A stretch of DNA of 54,058 nt from assembly GCA_947168485.1 (NCBI GenBank), contig CAMVLZ010000007.1, positions 1-54,058 of the forward strand, written 5' to 3'. The position numbers were made by a program, and so were the translations under genes. The notes beneath the pieces were generated by a model, which worked only from the letters and a program-made list of their open reading frames with translations, was not told where the DNA came from and made no database searches. Shown piece after piece: positions 15,564 through 25,250 of the stretch. This DNA is from an uncultured Bacillota bacterium. GTDB lineage: Bacteria > Bacillota_I > Bacilli_A > RF39 > UBA660. The number at the start of each line of letters is the position of its first letter. Position 1 is the first letter of the stretch.

Positions 15564-16623
15564 TTGTTTCTTTATTTTCTACTTCTACTTTGTTAATAGA
15601 AGCAAATTTTTTTGTTATTTTATCTGTAGTTATAGATACACTTTGTATATCTTTATTAACAGTATCAATACTTCTAGTTAGTTTATCCCAACGTTCTTTA
15701 TATCTAGCAAATTCTAATCCTAGTTTATTTAATTCATCATGAATAATAGAAGCATATTTATCTCTTTCCATATTCTTTATAATCATTTCTATTACAGTTA
15801 ATGTAGAGATTAGAGTTGTTGGTGAAGTTAACCATACTCTCTTTTTATATGCATAGTTAATTATATCAGGATGATATGCATTTACTTCAGCAAATATTGC
15901 TTCTGCTGGTAAGAAAAGAATTGCTTGATCTGTTGTTTCTCCTGGAATAATATATTTTTCACTTATCGCATCTATATGTTTTTTCATATCCATTTTAAAT
16001 AATTTTTCTGCTTTTTCTCTATCACTTGGAGATAATTTTTTATCTACCATTAATTGATAGTGTTCTAAAGGGAATTTTGAATCTATTGCGATAGTACCTA
16101 GAGGTTTTGGCGCAAATAAAACTGAATCAGCTATTACTCCTGTTGATAAAGTATATTGAAGTCTATAAATCTTATCATTATTTTCTCCAAAGACACTACT
16201 AAGTATATGAGCTAAATTAACTTCTCCATAAATACCTCTTGTCTTTTTATCAGTTAATATACTTTGAAGAGATACTATATCTGTAGATAGATTTTCTATT
16301 TTCTTTTGAGCTTCATCTATCTTAGATAATCTTTCTATTACATTCATAAATGTCTTATTAGTTTTTTCAAAGTTTTGATCTAGTCTTTCATTTACTTTTT
16401 CATTTATATTAAGTAATCTTCTTTCTACTTGTTCATTTAATTTAGTAAAATCTTCATTTAGATTTTTATTTATATCTACTTTGAATTCTCCTAACTCTTT
16501 AGTTAAATTTAATTCTAATTTACCTAGTCTTTCAGTTATATTAGATTCATTTATATTTTTACTAATAGATATTACTACTAGTATTATTAGTACTACTAAT
16601 AAACCTATAATTACATATTCCAT
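15550..16623 (-). CDS. rmuC: RmuC-family DNA recombination protein
   Basis: 357 residues: one N-terminal membrane segment (~3-22), a coiled coil (~25-115) and the RmuC nuclease-like domain (~125-325) with the blocks TRGIYGEVNLAHIL, VADSVLFAPKP-like, IAIDSKFPLEHY and AILFLPAEAIFAEV. RmuC limits DNA inversion/recombination, and its domain belongs to a restriction-nuclease-like fold. It stands alone between the T4SS cluster terminator and its own terminator. Confidence 0.92.
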   Translation of the reverse strand: MEYVIIGLLVVLIILVVISISKNINESNITERLGKLELNLTKELGEFKVDINKNLNEDFTKLNEQVERRLLNINEKVNERLDQNFEKTNKTFMNVIERLSKIDEAQKKIENLSTDIVSLQSILTDKKTRGIYGEVNLAHILSSVFGENNDKIYRLQYTLSTGVIADSVLFAPKPLGTIAIDSKFPLEHYQLMVDKKLSPSDREKAEKLFKMDMKKHIDAISEKYIIPGETTDQAILFLPAEAIFAEVNAYHPDIINYAYKKRVWLTSPTTLISTLTVIEMIIKNMERDKYASIIHDELNKLGLEFARYKERWDKLTRSIDTVNKDIQSVSITTDKITKKFASINKVEVENKETKELN

Positions 16624-16646
16624 TTAATCATCTCCATTATGTACTT

Positions 16647-16652
16647 ATTATA
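16647..16652 (-). promoter_or_regulatory. -10 element of rmuC
   Basis: TATAAT 24 bases before the rmuC ATG, just after the secretion-cluster terminator; the -35 is weak. Confidence 0.45.
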
Positions 16653-16673
16653 ATACTTAAATGCCAAAATTAA

Positions 16674-16690
16674 AAGAGTCTAACGACTCT
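16674..16690 (-). terminator. Terminator closing the Tad/T4SS cluster
   Basis: AGAGTC GTTA GACTCT hairpin followed by TTTTAATTTT on the minus strand, directly at the stop of the last cluster gene. Confidence 0.7.
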
Positions 16691-17951
16691 ATTTAATCTT
16701 ATAAGGATCTGTTTTAGTTCCTTTTCCACCATTATAGAAAACATTTGATTTTAAGTAAACTACAGGTCTTAAATATGCTTGACTACTTGCATGTTTAACT
16801 TGTACTCCTAAGTTTGTTGCGAAGTGATAAGCATCATATGAATTTGATTTATCTGCAGTCGCTAACCACCAATTATAATCAGTATTTAAATAATTATAAT
16901 TTTGACAACTCTCAGATAAAGTAGAATTACAATTGTTATCTAATGATGCTTGCATGTACTCAGAAACTGTTAATAAACCTATTTGTTGAGAAGTTTCTTT
17001 TTCACTACATTCAGTTGCATTATTATTAGTTTTATCATTTTGAGCACGTTTACCTACACATAAATCAAATTCTGTTAAATAAGCTCTATGTTTAGATTTT
17101 AATATTGTTATAGTTTCATCTAATGTTCCATTATATAGTTTAGCTAAATTTTCTTTTACTCTACTTGTAGAATAATTATTATTACCTATATTATAATCTT
17201 TAGCTTTATTATATCTATCATCCCAAGGTAGAGAAGATAAACTTATTTTATCATTAAAGATTAAAGCTATATTACCATCAGAAGTAACTTTTACAATTCT
17301 CCATAGATAACCATTAAGTTTAACATAATTATCTACTTCTTCACCTCTAAATACATAATTACCATATAAACTATATAATCCATATCCTGATGTTTTAAGA
17401 TTATCTTCTTTTGTTACTTTTTTATATAATTCTGTAGTTTCGTAATTATCTCCACAATTAAGATATCCTTTATAATCATATCCTTCAGTTAACTTTTGAA
17501 CAGTAACACGTCCTGTACAAGTTACTCCTTCTTTTAAATAAGTAGATAAATCTTTCATATATTTACCTTCTACTAAGTTTTCTACAGGAACATTTCTTGT
17601 ATCATTTACTTCTTTAGGTAAATAGTTAGCATAATCTACAAAATACTTTTGACAAGCTTTTTCCATTATTTCTTCTATATCAGAATAACTATATTCTTTT
17701 TTAACAAATAAACTCATCATTAATATTATTAATACTAATACTCCTAATATTACTCCAGCTACTACTAAAACTTTTTTGATTTGTCCTTTTAATTCATCTT
17801 TATCAATTGAACTTTTAACTTGAGTGTAGTCTGTATCCTCTTCTTCAAAGTCAGTGATTATTTCACCATCTTCAGAAATCATTTGTTCTTGTGATTCTGT
17901 TTCAGAAGTATTATTTAATTCTTTTTTTCCTTCATTAAAATTAATTTCCAT
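16689..17951 (-). CDS. Exported pilin-like/surface protein with DUF6273-like domain (last gene of cluster)
   Basis: 420 residues: an acidic cytosolic N-terminus (1-~58), one membrane segment (~60-88) and a large extracellular part. After the membrane segment comes a block also seen in the protein at 39501-41279 (an Ala-x-KYF helix, an LP motif, then C...DYxYxGYLNC). A DUF6273-like domain follows (VKLNGYLWRIVKV start, AYLRPVVYLKSN and GTKTDPYKI end). The many Trp and Asn residues are typical of surface proteins. It begins 10 bases after virD4, so it is probably cotranscribed. It may be a substrate or surface component of the apparatus. Confidence 0.65.
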   Translation of the reverse strand: MEINFNEGKKELNNTSETESQEQMISEDGEIITDFEEEDTDYTQVKSSIDKDELKGQIKKVLVVAGVILGVLVLIILMMSLFVKKEYSYSDIEEIMEKACQKYFVDYANYLPKEVNDTRNVPVENLVEGKYMKDLSTYLKEGVTCTGRVTVQKLTEGYDYKGYLNCGDNYETTELYKKVTKEDNLKTSGYGLYSLYGNYVFRGEEVDNYVKLNGYLWRIVKVTSDGNIALIFNDKISLSSLPWDDRYNKAKDYNIGNNNYSTSRVKENLAKLYNGTLDETITILKSKHRAYLTEFDLCVGKRAQNDKTNNNATECSEKETSQQIGLLTVSEYMQASLDNNCNSTLSESCQNYNYLNTDYNWWLATADKSNSYDAYHFATNLGVQVKHASSQAYLRPVVYLKSNVFYNGGKGTKTDPYKIK

Positions 17952-17961
17952 AGTCTACCTC

Positions 17962-20244
17962 CTAATTATCAAAAAAGTCATCGAAGAAATCATCATCATC
18001 TTCATCTAATTCATCTAAATTAATAGTTTGTTTAGGTTGAGTTGGAGTCTCAGTTGCGACAACAGGTTTTTGAGTTGTTGTTGAACCTTTAATTCTTGAC
18101 TTAGTCTCTACTCCACGTTGTCTTTCCATTTCTTCTTCTTTTTCTAATTCTGCTATTTTAGCATCTATTTTCTTTACTAACTCATCTACATCAAAATCTA
18201 ATTCATCATCGTCATCATCTTCTAATTCAGGTTCTTTCTTATGATCAAATACAATTGAAGGAGATGGATTTTCTTTTGGTCCATCCATAATTTGACCAAA
18301 TGGTGTAGCTTTGATAGTTTGTTTATCCATTGGTATGCTAGACATATCTCTAGTTGAATCTAGAGTAGGTTTCTTTGGCATATCAGCAATAGGATTAGCT
18401 TTTAATTCTCTATCAACTTCAGCTTGTTTTTCTCTAATTTTTTGTTCAAAAGGACTTACTGGAGGCATTGGTCTTCCTCCTGCACTTGAGCCAGATGGTC
18501 CTTGTGAATCTTGATTCATCATTTCTAATAATTTTTTCTTCTTTGTATCTTTAACAAATTGTTTAATATCGAATGTTTGAATTTCACGTTTCTTTCTAGT
18601 TGGATATCCTGATTTAGGATATTTTTCTCCCCAATTTAATTGGTAGTTTGGAGTAAAATGTGTTTTGAATGGTTGAAGTCTTGTACGCATGATAATAACA
18701 TCGAACTTCTTCATTCTTTGTAAGTCTGAAACTGTTACTAAAGGTGTTGAAGCTGTTTTATCATCTTTCTTAGATTTAACTTCACCACACATTTTAGATA
18801 TTTCTTCTAAGGCTTTTAACTCAGTTGTTAATAAGTAAATTAAGTTACCACAGTTACCACGAATAGTTTCTGCTTCTTCTTTACCATATACTTGGTCTAA
18901 CTGTGCATAGTTTTGAATTATCATTGTAAATCTTATTTTACGTGAACGTGCAGCAGTGATCATTGTAGTAACATCTTTTAATGGGGGCATGTTAGCAAAC
19001 TCATCTAAAATGAAGTTTGTTCTAACTGGTAATCTACCACCATGTTTTTGAGCTGTAGCAATTAATGTTTCATATATTTGTTTTAAAAGAATAGTTGCTA
19101 GAGCATGGTATGTTTTCTTTTCATCTTGAATAACTATAAATACTGCTGTTTTTCTTTCTCCTATTGTTGATATATCAATATCAGAATAAGATAACATTTC
19201 ACTTAAATTTTCACGTGAAGCGAACAGTTTAATTTTTTGTTTAAATACTGCTAAGATTGAGTCTTTTGTTTCATCTGGTGCCATAATTGTAGATGATGCA
19301 TCTATAGCAGCAGCACTCTTTGGATCTTTATCTCCAAAGTATTCTTTAATATATGTTGATCCTCCAAATTTTTCTTCACCAACTGTTGTTGCTAAAGATA
19401 TTGAGTTAATATTAATTTCATCTGGTTTAGCATCTTCAAATAAACCTAAAGCAATACCAGCAAAGTAGTCTGCTGAAGTTTTTTCCCAGAAAGGATCTTG
19501 TTGAGATGATGAAGCATCATACAAAATATTTAATGCTAAGTCATCTAATAACTCTATTGCTTTATCTTGATTACCTTGTTGATATAGATTATATGGTAAA
19601 CTCATTGGATTCCATGCATTTCCTTTTTGAGGATCACGGAAGTTTAATAATAATATTTGATATCCTCTTCTACGTAACATATTAGCTGTTTCTTCATAGA
19701 TTTCACCTTTAGGGTCAGTGATAATCATACTTTCACCATGACGAGCTAATACTCTAACTTGTGGAAATACTACTGTTTGAGTTTTACCTGAACCAGTAGA
19801 ACCAATTACTAGGGTATGATATTCTCCATTATCTACCCATAGTTTATCTTTTTTTACCATTAATGGAATTCCTGCTCCATTAACTTTTCTATCAAATACG
19901 TTTAATTCCATGATATCAGTATCATTTTGAATTTCTTTTTCTTTTGCCCATCTAGAATATCCTTTTGATACTTTTTCTGTAGTTATACCTATTCCTGAAT
20001 CTCTTTCAAATATATATGATTTAACACTAAAAAGAATAGCACCTAAAGATAATAACCATATTGGTATTGTGATTGCTATATATCTAGGACTAAATGCTTC
20101 AAATGGATTTAATCCAGCTAATTTTCCTTCTGAAGCTAGTGTTGATATATTTACTATAAGTAATGCTATAACAAATAATAAGAATACAGCAAATACACCA
20201 AACATTAATAAATCATCTGAATCTACACGTAATTTTAGTTTCAT
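17962..20244 (-). CDS. virD4: VirD4/TraG-type coupling ATPase
   Basis: 760 residues. Two N-terminal membrane segments (~12-34 and ~56-76) are followed by the coupling ATPase: Walker A GSTGSGKT (148-155), Walker B SMIITDPKGE (~172-181), and LDEFANMPPLKDVTTMITAA with the conserved sensor region RFTMIIQNYAQL. VirD4 proteins dock substrates and feed them into the T4SS channel at the inner face of the membrane. The C-terminal ~220 residues are Pro/Gly-rich, then extremely acidic with a short coiled coil, perhaps for substrate docking. It has a good internal promoter and precedes the last cluster gene by 10 bases. Confidence 0.95.
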   Translation of the reverse strand: MKLKLRVDSDDLLMFGVFAVFLLFVIALLIVNISTLASEGKLAGLNPFEAFSPRYIAITIPIWLLSLGAILFSVKSYIFERDSGIGITTEKVSKGYSRWAKEKEIQNDTDIMELNVFDRKVNGAGIPLMVKKDKLWVDNGEYHTLVIGSTGSGKTQTVVFPQVRVLARHGESMIITDPKGEIYEETANMLRRRGYQILLLNFRDPQKGNAWNPMSLPYNLYQQGNQDKAIELLDDLALNILYDASSSQQDPFWEKTSADYFAGIALGLFEDAKPDEININSISLATTVGEEKFGGSTYIKEYFGDKDPKSAAAIDASSTIMAPDETKDSILAVFKQKIKLFASRENLSEMLSYSDIDISTIGERKTAVFIVIQDEKKTYHALATILLKQIYETLIATAQKHGGRLPVRTNFILDEFANMPPLKDVTTMITAARSRKIRFTMIIQNYAQLDQVYGKEEAETIRGNCGNLIYLLTTELKALEEISKMCGEVKSKKDDKTASTPLVTVSDLQRMKKFDVIIMRTRLQPFKTHFTPNYQLNWGEKYPKSGYPTRKKREIQTFDIKQFVKDTKKKKLLEMMNQDSQGPSGSSAGGRPMPPVSPFEQKIREKQAEVDRELKANPIADMPKKPTLDSTRDMSSIPMDKQTIKATPFGQIMDGPKENPSPSIVFDHKKEPELEDDDDDELDFDVDELVKKIDAKIAELEKEEEMERQRGVETKSRIKGSTTTQKPVVATETPTQPKQTINLDELDEDDDDFFDDFFDN

Positions 20245-20268
20245 ATTCTTCGTCCCTTCCTCTTATAT

Positions 20269-20297
20269 ATTATATCTTAACTTTTAAAAACTGTCTA
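20269..20297 (-). promoter_or_regulatory. Internal promoter ahead of virD4
   Basis: TAGACA (20292-20297), 17-base spacer and TATAAT (20269-20274); the -35 overlaps the stop of the preceding gene. It could express virD4 and the last cluster gene on their own. Confidence 0.65.
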
Positions 20298-21098
20298 TGA
20301 ATTAGAAGCTTTTAATTCAAAAGATAATTTGTTATTTTCTTTTGTTAATTCATATATATTAACTCTTTGTTCATTGATACTCATAGTACTACAAGAAATA
20401 ATAATTTCATATTGATTATCTCCATTTAAATTAATAAATCCTTCTATATTTGGTTGACATGAATAATTACTATACTTTGTAGTTAATGTGTTATAAATAA
20501 TATATATTTTATTATCTTTAACCATAAATACTACAGCATATTCTTTAGTATCACTTGAAATAACTGGTAATGCATTACTAAATAAATAGAATGTTTCATT
20601 ATTACCATCGTTATCTATATCCATATCAAGTTCTTTATTAACAGTTAAATGTTCTACTATTATTCCTAATTTATCAGCTACATTATATACATAAGTATCA
20701 TCTACTATATCTGTTCCTTCTTTATATATATAATCTATATCATAATTAGATTTATATGCTATTAAAGTATTACTTTCATATGATATAGATTTCCTATCTT
20801 TATCAAATAAGTACCATTTATCATCATAATGCATTAAGTAATTACCTTTTACTTTATAATTATCTAATACTTTAAATTCATTCCAATCTAGTTCTTTTCT
20901 TAATTGACTATTTAGTGGAACATTATACATTTTCTTATTATGATATGAAAACATAGCATTTTGTCCTACTACTAAATAAGCTTCATTTTTATTTGATTGA
21001 AAAGTCACTCCATCTTTTTTAGATAATAAGTAAACTACTAATAGAAATACTACTAATACTATTATAATTATTATTGATGTCTTAGTACTTTTACTCAT
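20295..21098 (-). CDS. Membrane-anchored extracellular protein, unknown, with FG-GAP/EF-hand-like loops
   Basis: 267 residues: N-terminal membrane anchor (~8-27) and an extracellular domain. Two similar short motifs, DMDIDNDGNNETFYLFS (~158-174) and LNGDNQYEIIIS (~230-245), look like the calcium-binding-type Asp/Asn loops of FG-GAP/VCBS repeats. It sits between the SpoIID/C39 gene and virD4 in the cluster, 13 bases after the former, so it probably belongs to the apparatus on the outside of the membrane. No T4SS component family was recognised. Confidence 0.6.
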   Translation of the reverse strand: MSKSTKTSIIIIIVLVVFLLVVYLLSKKDGVTFQSNKNEAYLVVGQNAMFSYHNKKMYNVPLNSQLRKELDWNEFKVLDNYKVKGNYLMHYDDKWYLFDKDRKSISYESNTLIAYKSNYDIDYIYKEGTDIVDDTYVYNVADKLGIIVEHLTVNKELDMDIDNDGNNETFYLFSNALPVISSDTKEYAVVFMVKDNKIYIIYNTLTTKYSNYSCQPNIEGFINLNGDNQYEIIISCSTMSINEQRVNIYELTKENNKLSFELKASNS

Positions 21099-21111
21099 AA
21101 TTTTCTCCTTT

Positions 21112-23433
21112 TTATACTTTATAACATGATAGATATGTTGTTTTACTAGGATTATAAGTTTTCCACATATCTTTTGCTGAAGTAGCTGGATCCATCATAG
21201 TTATTTTATTTCCTTGTACTTGGTCTATAGCTACCCAGTGTTGACTATTAGGAGTTGCTCCTTTAACTTCTGCTATGATGTAATATCCTTTTCCTACTAA
21301 TTCTTTTATTTTAGATAGTTTTTCATCTTGTGTTTTTCCACTTACATCAACAGTTGTTACATATTTAAAGTCTGGTATTAATTCAGTTACCTTATTCCAC
21401 ATAATACCTCCATTACCAGAGAATCCTCCTATTTTATTAAGTGCAGTTACAAATGTTCCTGGATTAAAGTCTCCTGGTACTTTTGAAGTATCTACTCCAC
21501 TTCTCTTTATTTGCATTGCGATAGAAGTAATTGTACATCCTGAATGAGCAATATCAGTTGAAGAATTACCTAATGGAACACTTCCCCAAACTTTATTTGC
21601 CTGTTTCCAAGTAGTATAGTTTCCAGAAGCTGCTGTACCTACAGTTGAACAAGCAACTGATTGTGTACAAGATGATTGACTAATATCAGTAGCATTACTA
21701 TAAGTTGATAATAATATTTCTTTATAGTCTTTTCCACTATTAGCTAGACTATTAAATTTCTTTTGTGTTGTATCAGTATAAGTTGTATATACTACATAGC
21801 CTTGATCATTTAAAACTAATTGTCCTTCTACTTCTTTAGCATATGATCTATATTTATGATCTGAAGATAATGCTTTCTTATACAAAGTATATTCAGTACC
21901 ACTACGCATATTGCTACCATCTTGTGAACATCCTTTGTCTGGATCACAATATACTTGATCTTTAGTACAAGAAGCTGTTTCAATTATATAGTTGTCTCCT
22001 TCTTGTTTAATCTTTCCACCTATATCTGCATGTCTTCCTAAAATATAACTTCTAGCAGCAACTAATTGTGCTTTAAAAGCTTCTTCTGGTGCTCCTTCAT
22101 TTTCTGCATAAGCAACACCTAAAATATACTTTTCAAAGTCTACTAATTCTTCTCCAGACACTTCTTTATTTTTATTGTCACAATCCATAATTCTGACTTT
22201 TACTTTATTTAAATTTAGTTTTTCTTTTACATTTCCTTTACCACTTATATAGAATCCTTTTATTCCATATGTACATGAACTTGTAGAAGAATAATCACAA
22301 GTACCATTAGTTTTATTATAACCAATATAACTATAATAGTTATTAACATATTCAAATACTTGATCTGCTAGAATTTCATATTCTCCTTGTGATAAGTTTT
22401 CAAAGTATTTAGGAAATATATCATTAGCTAGATTTGTTTTTGTTTGTATCTCATCTCCAGCGATTGCTCTTTTTATTTTTCTTAGTTTTCCATTAGTAAA
22501 ATATTTATATGTATATGTACCATCTTTATCCATAATAATATGAACAGTTCCAGTTACAATTAGATATGGACTATCTACAGATGAAGTATATTCATCAGTT
22601 CCATCATCTCCAGTAACACCAATTACTCTTTGAATATAATCTCTAAATTCATCATTTGTTGAATTATATTGAGTATATCCAGTTGGTCCACCTGATGCTG
22701 TAGAAGTTGCTAAAGCATCTTCATATTTTGAATCTTCTTCAACAACATTTACAATCATAATTGCCATAAAAGATAGTGCAAATACTAATGGTAATCCAAA
22801 TAAAAGGGCTATTTTTACTGGATCTTTCATTATTACTTTTAAAACACCTTGAGTAATATCAAATCCACCATCAGATGATGAACCACTTTGTTTTCCACCT
22901 GATCCACTACTTGATTGGCTATTTTCTGATTTATTATCAGATTTATCTTGCCCTAATTTAGAAAGTGCACTTTCATCTGAAGAAGGAAGAGAACTATCTT
23001 GCCCTCCTCCTATATTTCCTTTATTGGCTGCTCCTGCGGCATTAGCACCTGAAGTTGGAGTAGCACCAGCAGCTCCACCTGTGCCTCCTGCTCCACCGGC
23101 TCCGCCTGCAGCACCATTATAGGTTTGTGCAGCTTTACCAATTTTATCACTTGCGCCACTTTCACTTAATTTATTTGAGGCGTCTTGTATTTTCTTTCCA
23201 GCTGGTGAATATTGGTTTGCTCTAGTCATTGCTTTTCCTAAGGCTTGTGTACTTTTTCCACCAGTTAATTTATCTGCTGCTTTAACTGCTGTACCTGCAG
23301 CCACAGCATAAGGGTTTTTGGTAGCTATGGCAACATCTGCAGCATTTTTAATATTCTTGGCATTGTTTTCATCATTTCTTTGTTTTTGAGATTTTACTTC
23401 ATTATCAGTGCCTCTATTTGCTTGATATGCCAT
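21112..23433 (-). CDS. Membrane-anchored SpoIID + C39-like peptidase fusion (wall-remodelling T4SS component)
   Basis: 773 residues. A cytosolic Ala/Gly/Ser-rich low-complexity N-terminus (1-~200) is followed by one membrane segment (~207-230). A SpoIID-like domain (~415-580) carries the ILGVAYAENEGAPEEAFKAQ core and VAARSYILGRHAD. The C-terminal domain (~605-773) is a papain-like C39 type with Cys633 (HSGCTITSIAM), His732 (QHWVAID) and Asp748 (MDPAT). SpoIID cleaves glycan strands, and C39/NlpC-like domains cleave peptides, so the protein can open peptidoglycan for the channel, as VirB1-like hydrolases do. It lies directly after virB4. Base composition is locally richer in GC in the Ala/Gly region. 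Confidence 0.8.
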   Translation of the reverse strand: MAYQANRGTDNEVKSQKQRNDENNAKNIKNAADVAIATKNPYAVAAGTAVKAADKLTGGKSTQALGKAMTRANQYSPAGKKIQDASNKLSESGASDKIGKAAQTYNGAAGGAGGAGGTGGAAGATPTSGANAAGAANKGNIGGGQDSSLPSSDESALSKLGQDKSDNKSENSQSSSGSGGKQSGSSSDGGFDITQGVLKVIMKDPVKIALLFGLPLVFALSFMAIMIVNVVEEDSKYEDALATSTASGGPTGYTQYNSTNDEFRDYIQRVIGVTGDDGTDEYTSSVDSPYLIVTGTVHIIMDKDGTYTYKYFTNGKLRKIKRAIAGDEIQTKTNLANDIFPKYFENLSQGEYEILADQVFEYVNNYYSYIGYNKTNGTCDYSSTSSCTYGIKGFYISGKGNVKEKLNLNKVKVRIMDCDNKNKEVSGEELVDFEKYILGVAYAENEGAPEEAFKAQLVAARSYILGRHADIGGKIKQEGDNYIIETASCTKDQVYCDPDKGCSQDGSNMRSGTEYTLYKKALSSDHKYRSYAKEVEGQLVLNDQGYVVYTTYTDTTQKKFNSLANSGKDYKEILLSTYSNATDISQSSCTQSVACSTVGTAASGNYTTWKQANKVWGSVPLGNSSTDIAHSGCTITSIAMQIKRSGVDTSKVPGDFNPGTFVTALNKIGGFSGNGGIMWNKVTELIPDFKYVTTVDVSGKTQDEKLSKIKELVGKGYYIIAEVKGATPNSQHWVAIDQVQGNKITMMDPATSAKDMWKTYNPSKTTYLSCYKV

Positions 23434-23456
23434 TTGCTCACCTTCTTTTTAAAGTT

Positions 23457-25250
23457 CTAGAAACCTCCTCCAGAACCAAATGATTCTAATTCTTCTTTAG
23501 TTACAGCAACATTTATTTGCATACGTTTATTACCACAAACAAATAATGCTTCACCTTGAGAATATCTCTTTATACCCTCTCTTTCACTTTCATTTAAGTC
23601 TATTAATAAACTTAAATCTTCAACTGCTTGTTTCTTTAATCCCATTACTAAGTAATAAGATGCATTATCAAATATTGCTTTACCATGCATTAATATTTGT
23701 TCATTAGCAACAAAGTCTGATGGTTGTTGTGTAATTAAAATTGTACCTGTATTATACTTTCTAGCACGACGTTGTACTTGTGATAAGAATTCTGCTCCTA
23801 AAGCATTTTTATCTCCTAATAATACGTGTGCTTCATCAACCATTAATACTGTATTAACATTAAAATCTAAACATAAACTCCATGCATATTTTAATACGTT
23901 AAAGAATAATGCATTTCTAATATTAGAATCAGAGTTCATTAACTCTTTAATATTAAATACCATAAAATCAGAATCTCTTCTTAATGTAGTCTTACCATCA
24001 AAGTAGAATTTTAATTCATTTACAATAGGTCTAACTTTTAATTCTAATCTTTCCATAATATCTTTTTCATGTGTTTGATCAGTCATAGCCATTAGACGTC
24101 CTTTGATAGTAGCATATACATCACTAAATGTTGGATAATCTTCTGATGTAAATCTAGAGAAATCTGTATTAAAATCTATTCCAAAACGTTTATATGTATC
24201 TTGTACTACTTCAGAAAACATTGTTAATACATCATCTTGCATAGATGGATCATAATATGTCATAAATGCTCTTAAGAATTGAAGTGTTCTTGTTAAAACT
24301 GTATAACCAAGTCCTTGTCTTATTTCTTCTTCATCAGCATCGATAACTACTTCTAATGGATTTATTAATCCAAATTCTCCACCTTTTCCTATATCAACAG
24401 TATCTCCTCCAAAAGATTGAGTCATTTCTCTTAACTCATCTTCTGGGTCGATTATTACTATTTGACAACCATTTCTAATATGAGTTCTAAGCATCAATTT
24501 AGCTGCAGTTGATTTACCTGAACCAGATGTACCTAAAATAATCATATTAGCATTATTTCTATTATTTTCTTTTCTTATCTTATATAAGAATTGATTGAAT
24601 AAAATAACTCCACCTGAGAAATCAACTCCTAATAATGTTGATAATCCAGGGTCTTTTACACTATCAAAGATGAATGGATACATAGCAGAAATTGTAATAC
24701 TTGGAATTGGTGTACCAATTCTTTCTTCAATATCTTGTTTTGGAAAGACTGGTAAAATTGATTTTAATACCTTTTCTTGTTCAAAACGTAGAGATACTGC
24801 TTTTAATTCCATAGCATCTAAATAGTTTTTAACATTAATCTTCTTTATTTCTAATTCTTCTTTAGAACCAGCTGTAATCATAATATGCATTTGAAAATCA
24901 AATATCTTTGCTTGAGAACCAGCTAACATTGATGTGAAGTATTCCAAACTTTCAGCATCTTGTCTAATACGTTCTCTTGCTGTATGATCACGTTCATTTT
25001 TATATTGTTCTCTTAATTCAGCAACTTGTTTATTTAACATCTTTGCCATTTCAGAGAATGGTACTGGAATATGTTTTACTACAACTTTAATTCCAGACAT
25101 ATTTGTTAATGATGATAAATATCCAGGCATTATATATTTTGGATATGAAACTACTGTTAAAATAGTAGCATAATGATCACTTATGAAGAAATCACTAGGT
25201 GAAAAACTTAATCCTTTTGGAGCAACTTGACTCTTAAAATTTAAACTCAT
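23457..25250 (-). CDS. virB4: VirB4-type T4SS ATPase, large C-terminal part
   Basis: 597 residues. After an N-terminal region (1-~230) containing a charged coiled coil (~65-105), the ATPase has Walker A GTSGSGKS (240-247), a following VIIDPEDELREM motif and Walker B VLMVDEAHVLLGD (~468), then RARKYNTGTILITQQPSDF. VirB4 powers assembly and transport of the type IV secretion machine at the cytosolic membrane face. The usual N-terminal domain is missing and is encoded by the next gene upstream, whose stop overlaps this start (ATGA). Together they total ~795 residues, the normal VirB4 size in Gram-positive systems. Confidence 0.95.
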   Translation of the reverse strand: MSLNFKSQVAPKGLSFSPSDFFISDHYATILTVVSYPKYIMPGYLSSLTNMSGIKVVVKHIPVPFSEMAKMLNKQVAELREQYKNERDHTARERIRQDAESLEYFTSMLAGSQAKIFDFQMHIMITAGSKEELEIKKINVKNYLDAMELKAVSLRFEQEKVLKSILPVFPKQDIEERIGTPIPSITISAMYPFIFDSVKDPGLSTLLGVDFSGGVILFNQFLYKIRKENNRNNANMIILGTSGSGKSTAAKLMLRTHIRNGCQIVIIDPEDELREMTQSFGGDTVDIGKGGEFGLINPLEVVIDADEEEIRQGLGYTVLTRTLQFLRAFMTYYDPSMQDDVLTMFSEVVQDTYKRFGIDFNTDFSRFTSEDYPTFSDVYATIKGRLMAMTDQTHEKDIMERLELKVRPIVNELKFYFDGKTTLRRDSDFMVFNIKELMNSDSNIRNALFFNVLKYAWSLCLDFNVNTVLMVDEAHVLLGDKNALGAEFLSQVQRRARKYNTGTILITQQPSDFVANEQILMHGKAIFDNASYYLVMGLKKQAVEDLSLLIDLNESEREGIKRYSQGEALFVCGNKRMQINVAVTKEELESFGSGGGF

